Origin: Symsagittifera roscoffensis
Lineage: Eukaryota > Xenacoelomorpha > Acoela > Convolutidae
Direction: 5' to 3'
DNA length: 64,000 nt
Assembly: GCF_963678635.1 (NCBI RefSeq)
Contig: NC_087062.1
Coordinates: forward strand, 30,900,833-30,964,832
Part shown: positions 33,137-43,297 of the stretch, one piece after another
Numbering within the stretch: the stretch's first letter is position 1
Layout: each line of letters starts with the position of its first letter
Made by a program: the position numbers and the translations under genes
The notes under the pieces: model-generated
What the model saw: the letters and a program-made list of their open reading frames with translations, nothing else
Database searches by the model: none
Told to the model about the DNA's origin: nothing

Positions 33137-34307
33137 TTAATTCCGCTGTCTCATTTGTGCTTGCGCTGTGTTCCTACTGCAGAGCTCGTTTAGTTCCTGC
33201 TGTCTCTTAACCGCTTCTTTCATATAAGCTTGAGGCGATGTCTTTCTTCCTTCGTATTCTGGGTAAAAGAATGTTAGGAGCATCGCTCTTTCCCTGCTCG
33301 TAAACATCATGAAGGGACTGATTCCTGTTGCTGAGTGTTGCGTACTGTTGTATGCCCCTACCACTTGCGGCAGATATTTATCCCAGTCTGTCATATATCT
33401 TGAGCAGTATACCCTCAGCATGTTCACCAGTGTTCTATTCTGTCTCTCCACTAACCCGTTGGTTTGGGATGGTAGGTCGTTGAGTGCGCTTGAGCAATGT
33501 GTGGCCTCTTCATCAATTCTTTTGTCAGGTCCCCCAGGGAGGCTTTGCCGTTGTCCGACTGAAATGTCATGGGACACCCATACCGTGATATCCAATGTGT
33601 TATCCGGTGGTCACAATACTCTTCTGCCGAGGCTGTCTGACACGGCACCGCTTCTGCCAACTTTGCGAAATGATCTATTATGAACAGTATCTGGTTATAT
33701 CCCGATTCTGTCATACAGATCTTTTGATGGTCTATCTGCACAACCTCGTTAAATTCCGAGCTTTCAACGGATTTGAGTGGGAACTTCATTTTCCTTGGGT
33801 CTTTAATTGCAGGCATGCCAGGCATACATTCACCCATCTCTCGCAAGCTTTCCTTAATCCTGGCCAGTCAAACCTGTGAAGCATTCTTTGTTGCACCTTG
33901 TCTATCCCCTGGTGCCCCATTTGACCATGTGATCTGAATAACACTTCCGTCTGATACAACTGTGGCAGTATGATGAGGTTATGCTTTCTGTCTTTGTAGA
34001 ACTGGCTCAAGATCTTGTAGCTGTCTTCTTCGAGGTCCTCCTTCTCTTTGGACCCCGTCCGGATCCATTTAGAGAGGTTACTTGTCATCTTGTCATTCTT
34101 TTGAGCCCGTATTAGATCCGACAGCCTATATCTCGCCTTGACGTCATCCTTCAGCTCTACGCATACTATCCTCCTCATGACCTTCCTGTCATCTTCTGGC
34201 ACCAGATTTGTTCTGACATTTGGGTTGCACGATAGCTCCCTAAATGGTTTCCTCGACACTGCAATTTTCTCAAGCTCTTCACCTCCTCGCACTTCCTGCT
34301 GATCCAA
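33137..34307 (-). pseudogene. Integrase, minus copy
   Basis: Split over three frames. The N-terminal HHCC finger (HGQMGHQGID then CERWVNVCLAC) is at 34,307-33,786. The core (33,846-33,451) has the first Asp in VVQIDHQKICMTESGYN and the second in FQSDNGKA. The end (33,595-33,137) has the catalytic Glu in NGLVERQNRTL. Frame changes near 33,800 and 33,470 break it. All three DDE residues are still present, unlike in the plus copy. Confidence 0.9.
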
Positions 34308-34340
34308 AATGTACGTTCCTGAGGAGGGATCCGTCTGTAG

Positions 34341-34758
34341 CTACCTGGCGCGGTGTCTCATCTTCTCTTCCGCCAGTATCATGCATAGACTATCTTGGTC
34401 ATCGCTGATCTTCTCCGAATCTTCATCCCACTCTTCACACTCCCCGGAAAATTTTTCTTCTCCAGCATCTTCTTCCACTGTTGGCCACTCGCCGGACTCT
34501 TGTCCTAGTCCAAGGTGTTCAGCCTCCTCCTTAAATACCACTTTCTTTTTCCTAACCCGAGTCCTCTCAAGTATGTCATCAAGGATTTTATACCAATGAC
34601 TGCACGACTTCTTTCCCGTCAGATATTTCTTTTAAGGAGTCCTCGCCACCACCCGTTTCATTCCTTTTCAACATCGTGACTTCCGTTCCTCCTTACCTTT
34701 TTCTTTGATCACGGGTTTATCGTCTGCCAGATTCTCGAGTAATCTCATCAAGTTTTCA
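34341..34758 (-). pseudogene. Acidic spacer between RNase H and integrase, minus copy
   Basis: Glu/Asp-rich frame (WPTVEEDAGEEKFSGECEEW and DEDSEKISDDQDSL) matching 51,180-51,640 of the plus copy. Several stops and frame changes lie between 34,541 and 34,758. Confidence 0.75.
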
Positions 34759-34759
34759 T

Positions 34760-35803
34760 CTATCTGTGACTCAAGACTTTACTCCCGTACGCATTTGGTC
34801 TTAAGACTGTCTTCACGTTCCATTCCTGTTCTTGATGTAGAATGCCAGAAATCGCGACTGCCGACGCATCCGTTTCCAGCACGTACATTCCTTTTTCCGT
34901 TGGCATCCCTCGCACCGGTGCCTCGCACAACTCTTTCTTTATTATCTGGAATGACTCTTCCGCCGCGTTGTTCCACGTGAACTTCTTGCCTTTGTGCCTC
35001 ATTAGTTGTTGCATCGGGTATATTTTGTCCGCGTAGCCCTTGATGAACTCCCTGTAATAGTTCGCAAAACCCAGGAAGCTCATCAACTGATGTTCCGTTT
35101 TTGGCAATTTCCAGGTCAGAACCGCTTCTACTGCATCTGGGTCTGGTCTGATGCCGTGTCTGTCCACCATCCTTCCCAAGTACTTTATCGAGTCCTTGAG
35201 TATCCCGCACTTTGACGGTTTGCACTTTAATCCCGACCTCTTCATACATGCAAACACCTCGTCTAGTCGCTCGACGTGGTCTTCCAGTGTAGGCATCGAT
35301 ATTACCACGTCATCCACGTAACACATTACCAAGTTGCCGTATTTCTTTGTTACACCGATCAATGCGTGTGCCATCAATCGTTGAAATGTGCCCGTGGCGT
35401 TGCAAAGACCAAAAGGCATCCGTTTCCATTGAAACAGACCTAGCTCGCAGACGAACCCTGTTTTGTCCCTGTCCTGCTTCCTCAGTGGGACTTGCCAAAA
35501 TGCCGAACCTAAATCAAGAGTCGTAAAAAATTTTGCATCACCTAATTTCGAGAGACTCTCATCAATTCTAGGTATGGGATAGGCATCCTTCACCGTGACG
35601 GAGTTCAGATACCAAAAGTCGCAACAAAACCTCAATTGGTCGCCTTTCTTTTTGGCCATCACTACTCCACACGCGTACGGTGATTTTGATGGTTCTATCA
35701 TATCATACTCTAGTAATGTCTCTATCTCTTTTTTACGTGCATCCGATTTTTTGCGGCACCATGCGCCTCGCCCCCTCCCTGAGCGGTACCGCAGACTCTT
35801 CAA
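34760..35803 (-). pseudogene. Reverse transcriptase with start of RNase H, minus copy (second RT)
   Basis: 347 codons: RFCCDFWYLNSVTVKDAYPI, FTTLDLGSAFWQVPL (first catalytic Asp), FGLCNATGTFQRLM, CYVDDVVIS (YVDD box), YLGRMVDRHG, then the RNase H start with ETDASAVAISG. It stops at VLSHR, where the rest of RNase H has been deleted. The second of two RT copies in this element; linkage to integrase makes it the original downstream end. Confidence 0.92.
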
Positions 35804-35846
35804 GCTCTATTTCATGTTCAACGAAAATACAACATCCAATGTCTGC

Positions 35847-37085
35847 CTAATGTTTCGAAAAAACGTCCTCGTTCCGCTCTAGTACGTCCTTGATGGCAGC
35901 AGCACTTTGACTGTTTGGATACTTGCAGACTTGCTTGTTATCACTTAATTCATTATAATTTTTCATCCGTAAGCCTACAATTGCCGCTTCGTTCGCTTTC
36001 AGCCTTACCCTCCTACTCAAGAGTACCGGCGCTTTATTCTCATTTGCCATTATCAGATTTACCGGTTTAATTACGTACTTCCTATCCGGGTTCCAAATCC
36101 TGAACATGGCACTGTTTAGATCAATCGTTACGTCGAAATTCCTGATGAAGTCTCTGCCTAAAATGAACTGGTCAGACTCATCTAGATTCTCCACCACAAG
36201 AAAGCTCATCCACAGGTTGCGTTCCACTAGATTTAGGGCTATTATTGGCGTTCTGCCTAGTACCCGCAGCGCCTCTTTGTTTGCAGCTGACAACCGTATC
36301 CTTGAGTCTATCAAGTCATCTTTGTCGAAACCCATTCGCTCCCAAGTCTCGATTGGTATAAAAATCAACTGATGTTCCGTTTTTGGCGATTTCCAGGTCA
36401 GAACCGCTTCTACTGCATCTGGGTCTGGTCTGATGCCGTGTCTTTCCACCATCCTTCCCAAGTACTTTATCGAGTCCTTGAGTATCCCGCACTTTGACGG
36501 TTTGCACTTTAGTCCCGACCTCTTCATGCATGCAAACAACTCGTCTAGTCGCTCGACGTGGTCTTCCAGTGTAGGCATCGCTATTACCACGTCATCCACG
36601 TAACACATTACCAAGTTGCCGTATTTTTTTGTCACACCTATCAATGCGTGTGCCATCAACCGTTGAAATGTGCCCGTGGCGTTGCAAAGACCAAAAGGCA
36701 TCCGTTTCCATTGAAACAGCCCTAGCTCGCAGACGAACCCTGTTTTGTCCCTGTCCTGCTTCCTCAGTGGGACTTGCCAAAATGCCGAACCTAAATCAAG
36801 AGTCGTAAAAAATTTTGCATCACCTAATTTCGAGAGGCTCTCATCAATTCTAGGTATGGGATAGGCATCCTTCACCGTGACGGAGTTCAGATACCGAAAG
36901 TCGCAACAAAACCTCAATTGGTCGCCTTTCTTTTTGGCCATCACTACTCCACACGCGTACGGTGATTTGGATGGTTCTATCATATCATACTCTAGTAATG
37001 TCTCTATCTCTTTTCTACGTGCATCCGATTTTTTGCGGCACCATGCGCCTCGCCCTCTCCCTGAGCGGTACCGCAGACTCTTCAA
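35847..37085 (-). pseudogene. Rearranged frame: RT joined to a second protease end
   Basis: 412 codons. The first 240 or so repeat the RT (FTTLDLGSAFWQVPL, CYVDDVVIA, ending SPKTEHQL). They then switch at about 36,362 into IPIETWERMGFDKDDLID, the back half of the protease domain, running to LERNEDVF. The order RT then protease is the reverse of normal, which shows a tandem duplication of the protease-RT segment. The second unit lost the roughly 400-base linker found at 37,165-37,566. Confidence 0.88.
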
Positions 37086-37490
37086 GCTCTATTTCATTTT
37101 CAACGAAATTACAACATCCAATGTCTGCCTAATGTCTCGAAAAAACGTCCTCGTTCCGCTCTAGTACGTCCTTGATGGCTTTGAGCTGTTCATCCGTTAC
37201 CTTACCCCTTAAGTGCTCTATTTCAGATAAAACTGGTTTATCCATTTCCATTTCCTCTATTGTTGGTCTCTCTGGGAAACTTCAGCAGCTCGAGAGTCCA
37301 TCATCTGTCTCTGACTTACGTGACTTTACAAGACCTGATGAATCTTTTATTTTCTTTAATCGTCTCAAGATACAAATCTTGTCACTATGATTGGTGCATT
37401 CAAGTACTTCATTCTCTCTTACATTTTCAGTCATTTCATATCGAGTTTTCACGGGTAAAGCATAAACCAACTTCCTTCCCCTCTGGATTG

Positions 37491-38351
37491 TTATGGGTTG
37501 TCAAGAGTATTCAACAAGACACTGACACAGAGGCCGCTCTTGCTTATCGAGAAGGATCTTCCTAAAACAGCAGCACTTTGACTGTTTGGATACTTGCAGA
37601 CTTGCTTGTTATCACTTAATTCAGTATAATTTTTCATCCGTAAGCCTACAATTGCCGCTTCGTTCGCTTTCAGCCTTACCCTCCTACTCAAGAGTACCGG
37701 CGCTTTAATCTCATTTACCATTATCAGATTTACCGGTTTAATTGCGTACTTCCTATCCGGGTTCCAAATCCTGAACATGGCACTGTTTAGATCAATCGTT
37801 ACGTCGAAATTCCTGATGAAGTCTCTGCCTAAAATGAACTGGTCAGACTCATCTAGATTCTCCACCACAAAAAAGCTCATCTACAGGTTGCGTTCCCCTA
37901 GATTTAGGGCTATTATTGGCGTTCTGCCTAGTACCCGCAGCGCCCCTTTGTTTGCAGCTGACAACCGTATCCTTGAGTCTATCAAGTCATCTTTGTCGAA
38001 ATCCATTCGCTCCCAAGTCTCGATTGGTATAACAATCAAGACTGCTCCCGTATCAAGTAACCCGCCAAACCGATTCTTTCTGCCACTTATATCGAGCACG
38101 TGTGCTGATACGCCTGCCTCTTTCCCGATGTGCATTGTATCCTCTTCTAACATTGCGCAGTGTCCAATCGATCTTACTTTCAATTCTTCTTTGCCCACGT
38201 AGATCTGTCCGGCTAGGTCCTCATCACATGTTATCATGGTTTTCGTGCAGATGTTTATCCCATCTATATTTAACATTTGCGCATGACCTGCATTTGTCCG
38301 TATCATCTCTAGGCTTATACCATGACGACCTATGTGGTTGACTCCCCCCAT
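37491..38351 (-). pseudogene. Aspartic protease (retropepsin), minus copy
   Basis: The retropepsin active site lies in GGLLDTGAVLIVIP (DTG), followed by IIALNLGERNL. A TAG replaces the TGG of the plus copy at 37,881-37,883, and the frame resumes with MSFFVVENLDESDQFILGRD (FILGRDFI flap region). It would cleave the Gag-Pol polyprotein. The left part (LNIDGINICTKTMITCDED) is the pre-protease region. Confidence 0.88.
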
Positions 38352-38983
38352 TGCATGTTCCTGTTATCCGAGTATGAGTATTTCTTGGATTTCATCAGCA
38401 TGTACTCTCTTGACTTCTGTCTCATTTCTTCTGGAGTCGGTGCACTATCTTTCGACAGTGTATAGTACGTTGCTAAGATTGTTCTCAAGTCGTCACTTTT
38501 TACCCCATCGATGAACTTCGAGGCGATGCTAAAGTTCCTTCTGTTTGTTGACTCTTCAGGATCACTCCTTCGTCTCAAGCTCTCAAGATCATCCAGAAAC
38601 TGATCAATTGATTCATCGTCCCTTTGCCTTCTCTTTTCAAATCTCATCATCGCTTGGTGACCCTTCATGCCTGACCCGAATCGATTCAACAATATCTCAA
38701 AGATTTTGTCCGCAATGTCGCGTTCCTCTTCCTTCTTTGCAGCTACACATTTCACCACCGTGCCTTCTAAATTGCCGAGTATCGCTGTGCAGGCTTGTCT
38801 CTCGTCGTTCAAGTTGTCCTGTTCCAAATGTAATCTCATGACTTCCACCCAAGTGTCGATGCATCCATCTGAGTCGTCCTTAAGTTCTTTTGGCTTCTTG
38901 AAAGTTTTCCTGGATTTGCCACCTCCTCTTTCACTCGAATTAATGTTTCTCGTAGCGAACGCTTCTAATGTCCTATTCATCAT
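38330..38983 (-). CDS. Gag capsid region, minus copy
   Basis: 217 codons with the retrotransposon Gag pattern: GCIDTWVEVMRLHLEQDNL, then ACTAILGNLEGTV, then FEILLNRFGSGMK and SIDQFLDDLESLRRRSDPEE. The helical capsid domain forms the virus-like particle. The zinc knuckles that should follow are deleted here but present in the plus copy at 47,530-47,760. A frame break separates it from the coiled-coil segment upstream. Confidence 0.85.
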   Translation of the reverse strand: MMNRTLEAFATRNINSSERGGGKSRKTFKKPKELKDDSDGCIDTWVEVMRLHLEQDNLNDERQACTAILGNLEGTVVKCVAAKKEEERDIADKIFEILLNRFGSGMKGHQAMMRFEKRRQRDDESIDQFLDDLESLRRRSDPEESTNRRNFSIASKFIDGVKSDDLRTILATYYTLSKDSAPTPEEMRQKSREYMLMKSKKYSYSDNRNMQWGESTT

Positions 38984-39003
38984 CTCTCAGGTGCTAGCCC
39001 ACG

Positions 39004-39735
39004 TCATGGCATCAGGTCCCACATTGTTGCTTGTTGTGGAATCCCCCGGGCCATTTGTCGTAGTTGAGGTCCCACTCTTAATAACTGTCTTGGCCCCCCT
39101 GGACCGATGCTCGCTGCACCTCGGGGTAACGGTAATGGTGTTGACTCCCGCTTGTTCCGTTGTGGTTCCACGAAATCAACTCTGTTACCTTGCGTTCGAT
39201 CTGTTTCCGACCTGTCTTGCGATGTAGAGTTTCTCAAGATGTCATCCAGTTTGGCCTGTATGGCACTTGAATTCTCAGCCTGGTCCCTGCTCATCGTGTC
39301 CATTCTCGTTTCCAGACTCCCTAACTTGCTGTTCACAGTGTCATACCGTTGCTTTATTGCTTGCATGTCTTTGTTGATATTCTGCGCTCGGTCTTTGTCA
39401 GTGGCTTCTACCTTGTCTGACATCTGCTGAAGCTTTTCCTCCGTCGCCCTTGCCAGGTTAAAATAGTTGTCCAGGTACTCGTTTTTGTTGTATCTTATTT
39501 CCTTCTTTATCACTTCTGGATCCTCCTCGCTGCACTTTAGTTTTTTGTCGATCTGATCTAGCTTCGCCATTAAATCGCCCAGCTCTAGATGAGTTGTTGT
39601 TTCATGGTCAGCTGTTGCCCCCTGTCTAGCTGTTGCCCCATGTTTGACCTGATCATTGCCTTGGTTGGCTTCTATTGTTATCGTGGAAACTGTTCCTAAC
39701 GTTTTGCCTTTCTCGGCCTTCGTTTCCTCATCCAC
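39004..39735 (-). CDS. Gag N-terminal coiled-coil segment
   Basis: 243 codons. It has heptad-like Leu/Ile spacing through LELGDLMAKLDQIDKKLKCS, KLQQMSDKVEATDKDRAQNI and LGSLETRMDTMSRDQAEN, then a basic, Pro/Gly-rich end (LPLPRGAASIGPGGPRQLL). Probably the N-terminal part of Gag before capsid; self-association is inferred. It is missing from the plus copy. Confidence 0.65.
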   Translation of the reverse strand: MDEETKAEKGKTLGTVSTITIEANQGNDQVKHGATARQGATADHETTTHLELGDLMAKLDQIDKKLKCSEEDPEVIKKEIRYNKNEYLDNYFNLARATEEKLQQMSDKVEATDKDRAQNINKDMQAIKQRYDTVNSKLGSLETRMDTMSRDQAENSSAIQAKLDDILRNSTSQDRSETDRTQGNRVDFVEPQRNKRESTPLPLPRGAASIGPGGPRQLLRVGPQLRQMARGIPQQATMWDLMP

Positions 39736-39812
39736 TGTGTCTCATGATTTCATTCCAACCATCATGGCGAACCTCTCTGTGAATGACGTTCTTTTCGTTT
39801 GAGACTCGTCCT

Positions 39813-40175
39813 TTATGGTTTCCGGCGTATTGCCCGTCGTGCCTCCACAGTGTCTATCGGTGAGAATTCCATCGACTTTTGCTTTTGTTTTTCTGCATTC
39901 GGCATCGATGTCGAGTCCGTTGACTTCTTCTCCACCTCATCAACACTCTGATCTGGTGTCTCAAGATCAATTTCTATAGCAGGTTCCGTTCGTCTTTCTT
40001 CAGCGCTTCCTCTCGTCTTGTCTTCCTTTGCGCTTCTTGTGTTGACCATGCTCACTGAAAAGTTCTTTCTTGTTACTTTTTCGTCCGACGGCATCAATTT
40101 TGTTTGCGACGAGTTGTGTTTTGTCTTTGACTCTAGAACTCTTTTTTCTGCTATTGGTACCCTATTTCGCCTCAT
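39813..40175 (-). CDS. Leader ORF upstream of Gag
   Basis: 120 codons starting MRRNRVPIAEKRVLES, very charged (Lys/Arg then Glu/Asp), with no hydrophobic segment and no recognised domain. It may be the true N-terminus of Gag, since only about 80 bases separate it from the next frame. Absent from the plus copy. Confidence 0.5.
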   Translation of the reverse strand: MRRNRVPIAEKRVLESKTKHNSSQTKLMPSDEKVTRKNFSVSMVNTRSAKEDKTRGSAEERRTEPAIEIDLETPDQSVDEVEKKSTDSTSMPNAEKQKQKSMEFSPIDTVEARRAIRRKP

Positions 40176-40354
40176 GATTTTTATTTACAATTTTTTCTAT
40201 CTACTATGTTAATATTCACAAATTTCTATTCTACGGATAAAAATTCTAAAAAGAATCCTATTTCTCTTAAGTAAAGTAAATCTCCAAATCGTGATCTTAA
40301 TAAAATGGATCTTTCGCGATTTAATCGTTCGGACCGGTCTTTTTGCTTTTAATT

Positions 40355-40880
40355 GAGCGTTGAGCTATTTCGCACTGTCCCAAGACCTTCTAGTACCGTC
40401 ACTAAACTTTTCTGTACCGTCTCAAGACTTCCTGGTACTGTCCCAAGACTTATATGTATTGTCCCAAGACTCTCTGGTGCTGTCCCAAGACTCTTAGGTA
40501 CTGTCCCAAGACTTCTTCTAACTGTCCCAAGACTGCTGTCCCAAGACTACTGTCCCAAGACTGCCTGTCCCAAGACTGCACTGTCCCAATACCACTGTCC
40601 CAAGACTGCCTGTCCCAAGACTGCCTGTCCCAAGACTACTGTCCCAAGACTACTGTCCCAAGACTGCCTGTCCCAAGACTGCCTGTCCCAAGACTGCCTG
40701 TCCCAAGACTGCCTGTCCCAAGACTGCCTGTCCCAAGTCTGCCTGTCCCAAGACTGCCTGTCCCAAGACTGCGTGTCCCAAGACCACTGTCCTAAGACTG
40801 CCTGTCCCAAGACTGCACTGTCCCAAGACTGCCTGTCCCAAGACTGCACTGTCCCAAGACTGCTGTCCCAAGACTCTTCG
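40355..40880. repeat. 15-base minisatellite in the element leader
   Basis: Units of CTGTCCCAAGACTGC (sense on plus strand) repeat many times between about 40,530 and 40,880. Longer units of about 30 bases with the same CTGTCCCAAGACT core run from 40,372 to 40,530. Because the period is a multiple of three, several frames stay open on both strands; these repeats are not proteins. It lies between the 5' LTR and the first ORF of the minus copy and is absent from the plus copy. Confidence 0.92.
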
Positions 40881-41037
40881 GTACTCTCCCAGGACTTCTC
40901 CACTAAGTGATGGGACAGTGGGAATTCTTCTCTTCGTTGTCGGGACTCTTGAACCACTGTACCTGATACCACCACTTGAGCTCTAGTAAAAAAAATTCCA
41001 AGAGACCCAATCTTACTGGCCAAAAGTTAGAATTACC

Positions 41038-43297
41038 AACCCCCCTGTATTTATCTCCCTTTTAATATTTTGATGCAAGTTGAAACCCAACTTATTCGGC
41101 GTCTTTTGTGATCAACTGTTTGTTCAAAACCGATTAAAACTTTTTTACCAAAAACGTGAAAACTTGAACAGAGAAAAAATAATGATAAAAACAGAGAAAT
41201 AAACCCACCTAAAATTCAAAGGTGTCTTGTGTCAACCTTTTTATTTGAAAAAAAAAACGTCTGGTACCTGATTGTCACGCGTTTTCCTCCCGCCTGCTAG
41301 CGATCTTATGGGGTATCACAAAAACTGTCTACGTCCGTTCCCCACCTCCCACCCGATCCGACCAGGGTACCTACCTTAATTCGATCTTAAAATTGGATAT
41401 CCGCTTCTTATAAACAACGCGTGTAAGATTCTAATGTAACTAAATCGACGATGTCGATCAATTAGTTACTCTAATGTGTCCCTCTTTTTACAATTTACAA
41501 CCGCCAACCTCTAACCTAACCAGCCCCCCTTCTAACCTCTCCCCCCCCTGTTTAGCCCCACTCTTAGGCCGAAAATTACCTTAAGCGCTGGGTGCTAAAC
41601 CTCTCAAGAGAAAACCGTAGAACCTGTTTCCAAGCTCTGCTAAAGTAAAAACGTACCTCAAAACGATGGGGCTCCGCTTATCCAATTTTACACTTATCTC
41701 CTATAATGTAAGGTGGATTCTAACGATACCCGATTGAGCAACCAGAACACCCCTGTGTGTCCTCCTCTGGTTGTTTTGATCCTGTGCTGATTGTCTCCTT
41801 GACGTTTCCTGCACCTGATCGCCAGCACCACTCTCCCCCTTGGCTGGTCACCTGTTCCAGTCGAGTCTCCTAATGGTCCAGCTAAGACCCTGTGAACCAC
41901 TTTCGTACTCGACTGGTCACCTCTTCCAGTTAAGTGTCGTAGTGGTCCAGCTAAGTTGCAAGCTATCTGAAAACGCTTAACAACGCCCTACACTCGGGCA
42001 CCTTTTCAAATTGCTGAAATGATCGAAACGATCGGTCTTATAAAAACAGTATGGGTATAGTATTTAATTAAAATAAAGGTTTGATCCAACTAATCTGGTG
42101 TCAAAGTCACTTTCATGTTTTTTGTTTTATGGTTTTGTTCCTTTTTCTATTCTTTTTCGGTTTTTGTTTCGCTTTTTGTCGTTTGCTCGTTTTTTCGTCC
42201 CCCTAGTTACCCCCCTTACTCGGTTAGCTAAGCCTCGTTCGGAAAGCGTACCTGGAAGTTTTTCTCGAGTTTACTTAAAAAGCTATCACGGTACAACCGG
42301 AAGGTTTACACGTTCCCGTTGAACCGTACCACCGGTACTCTAGAATGGGCATGTAGCCCGGAGCTGTGTCAAGTGGGTTCGACTCCGTAGTCATGATGTC
42401 GTAAAAACACCCAGGAGCGCCATAAAAACACTATGTAACAGTCGCCTACTTTGTTAAAATATGAGGTTAAAGAAAAATAAGCCCTATAACCATTGGCTCA
42501 AGAGTCAGGGACACTATCTCTTGTGTTTTTCTACCTCAAAGAGTCGGAGCCAATTCGGTTCACTTGCAACATGAGACCAAAAACCCGTTACAGCTTTATG
42601 GCCACTACCAAAATACCCCCCCACCTTCTAGAAAATAAGAACGTCCCCATACTCAGGTCTCAAAATACCCAAAATACGCGAACGCGGTTAAAAACAGGGT
42701 CGGAACAATCCCTACAGTTACTTTTTATTAGACAGTGAAACTTTGATCCATTTCAGATGGATCAACGTAAAACTCTCCTTATCTCAACATAACAATCATA
42801 AAACACACTCAAGAAAACTAAATTGAGTACTCACATATCGGCACACTCGAGAATTGGGATAACTAACATAATCAGTAACTCTAGCATTAAGTATAATAAC
42901 TTGAGAAGTTTGCTATTAATGAATTCCAGCAAGGGAAATAAGTTTTGACTCGAGAATTAAGTTTTGGAATTGGACCATTGGGATACCCCAGCTCTGGTTC
43001 AACTCGAATGAATATGTTCTTCTTTTGTAATCGCTTCTTTTCCTATTTCAGGATAGGACAGCTCTACTCGTGTTTGATTTATATCTGGAAATTGCGAATA
43101 GCAATTAACCGCTGCTTTTTTCAAGTACTTTCCCGCGATTGTAAATCGGTTGTTCTGATCTTATTTTTCTGATATTTTCAGTTGTCGCGAGAAACTTGAG
43201 CATTACATGTCCAATTCGAATTTTTGAAAGATTACATTTCACCCAAAAATTACGTAGTTCGTATTCCTCAAGGTCAAACTTCCAAATATGACCGACT
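41038..43297 (-). repeat. 5' LTR of the minus copy (about 2.26 kb)
   Basis: Matches the plus-copy LTR at 44,987-47,000 and the start of the 3' LTR at 63,328. In element sense it opens at AGTCGGTCATATTTGG (43,297) and ends near AAATACAGGGGGG (41,040). It includes a segment of about 270 bases (about 42,850-43,120) that the plus 5' LTR lacks. A TATA-like TTTTTATAAGACC occurs near 42,040. TG...CA ends are not obvious, so the exact borders are uncertain. Confidence 0.85.
42493..42738 (+). other. Open frame antisense to the LTR
   Basis: 81 codons from MAQESGTLSLVFFYL to LLFIRQ, on the strand opposite to the element. The same frame exists in the plus-copy LTR (45,553-45,311, 80 codons) despite substitutions and a 3-base indel. 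No known domain. May be chance; kept because two diverged copies preserve it. Confidence 0.3.

Larger units (their letters stand above)
30640..43297 (-). mobile_element. Giant Ty3/gypsy-like element, minus copy, 3'-truncated
   Basis: This element reads right to left: 5' LTR (43,297-41,038), minisatellite leader, N-terminal Gag, capsid, protease, RT, integrase, macro domain, start of ORF3. Homology to the plus copy stops near 30,640, inside the coiled coil of ORF3, so the 3' half and 3' LTR are missing. Other damage is a deletion of about 860 bases removing the zinc-knuckle region, loss of most of RNase H near 34,770, a partial protease-RT tandem duplication, and several stops. It keeps the leader and Gag N-terminus that the plus copy lacks. 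Confidence 0.9.

Noticed and set aside
40530-40880. CRISPR-like array
   Set aside because: Repeats of 15 bases are directly adjacent with no unique spacers, in an animal genome; it is a minisatellite.
40353-41023. Long open frames over the minisatellite (up to 185 codons) on both strands
   Set aside because: They exist only because the repeat period is 15 bases and has no stop; several frames are open at once, so coding is not supported.
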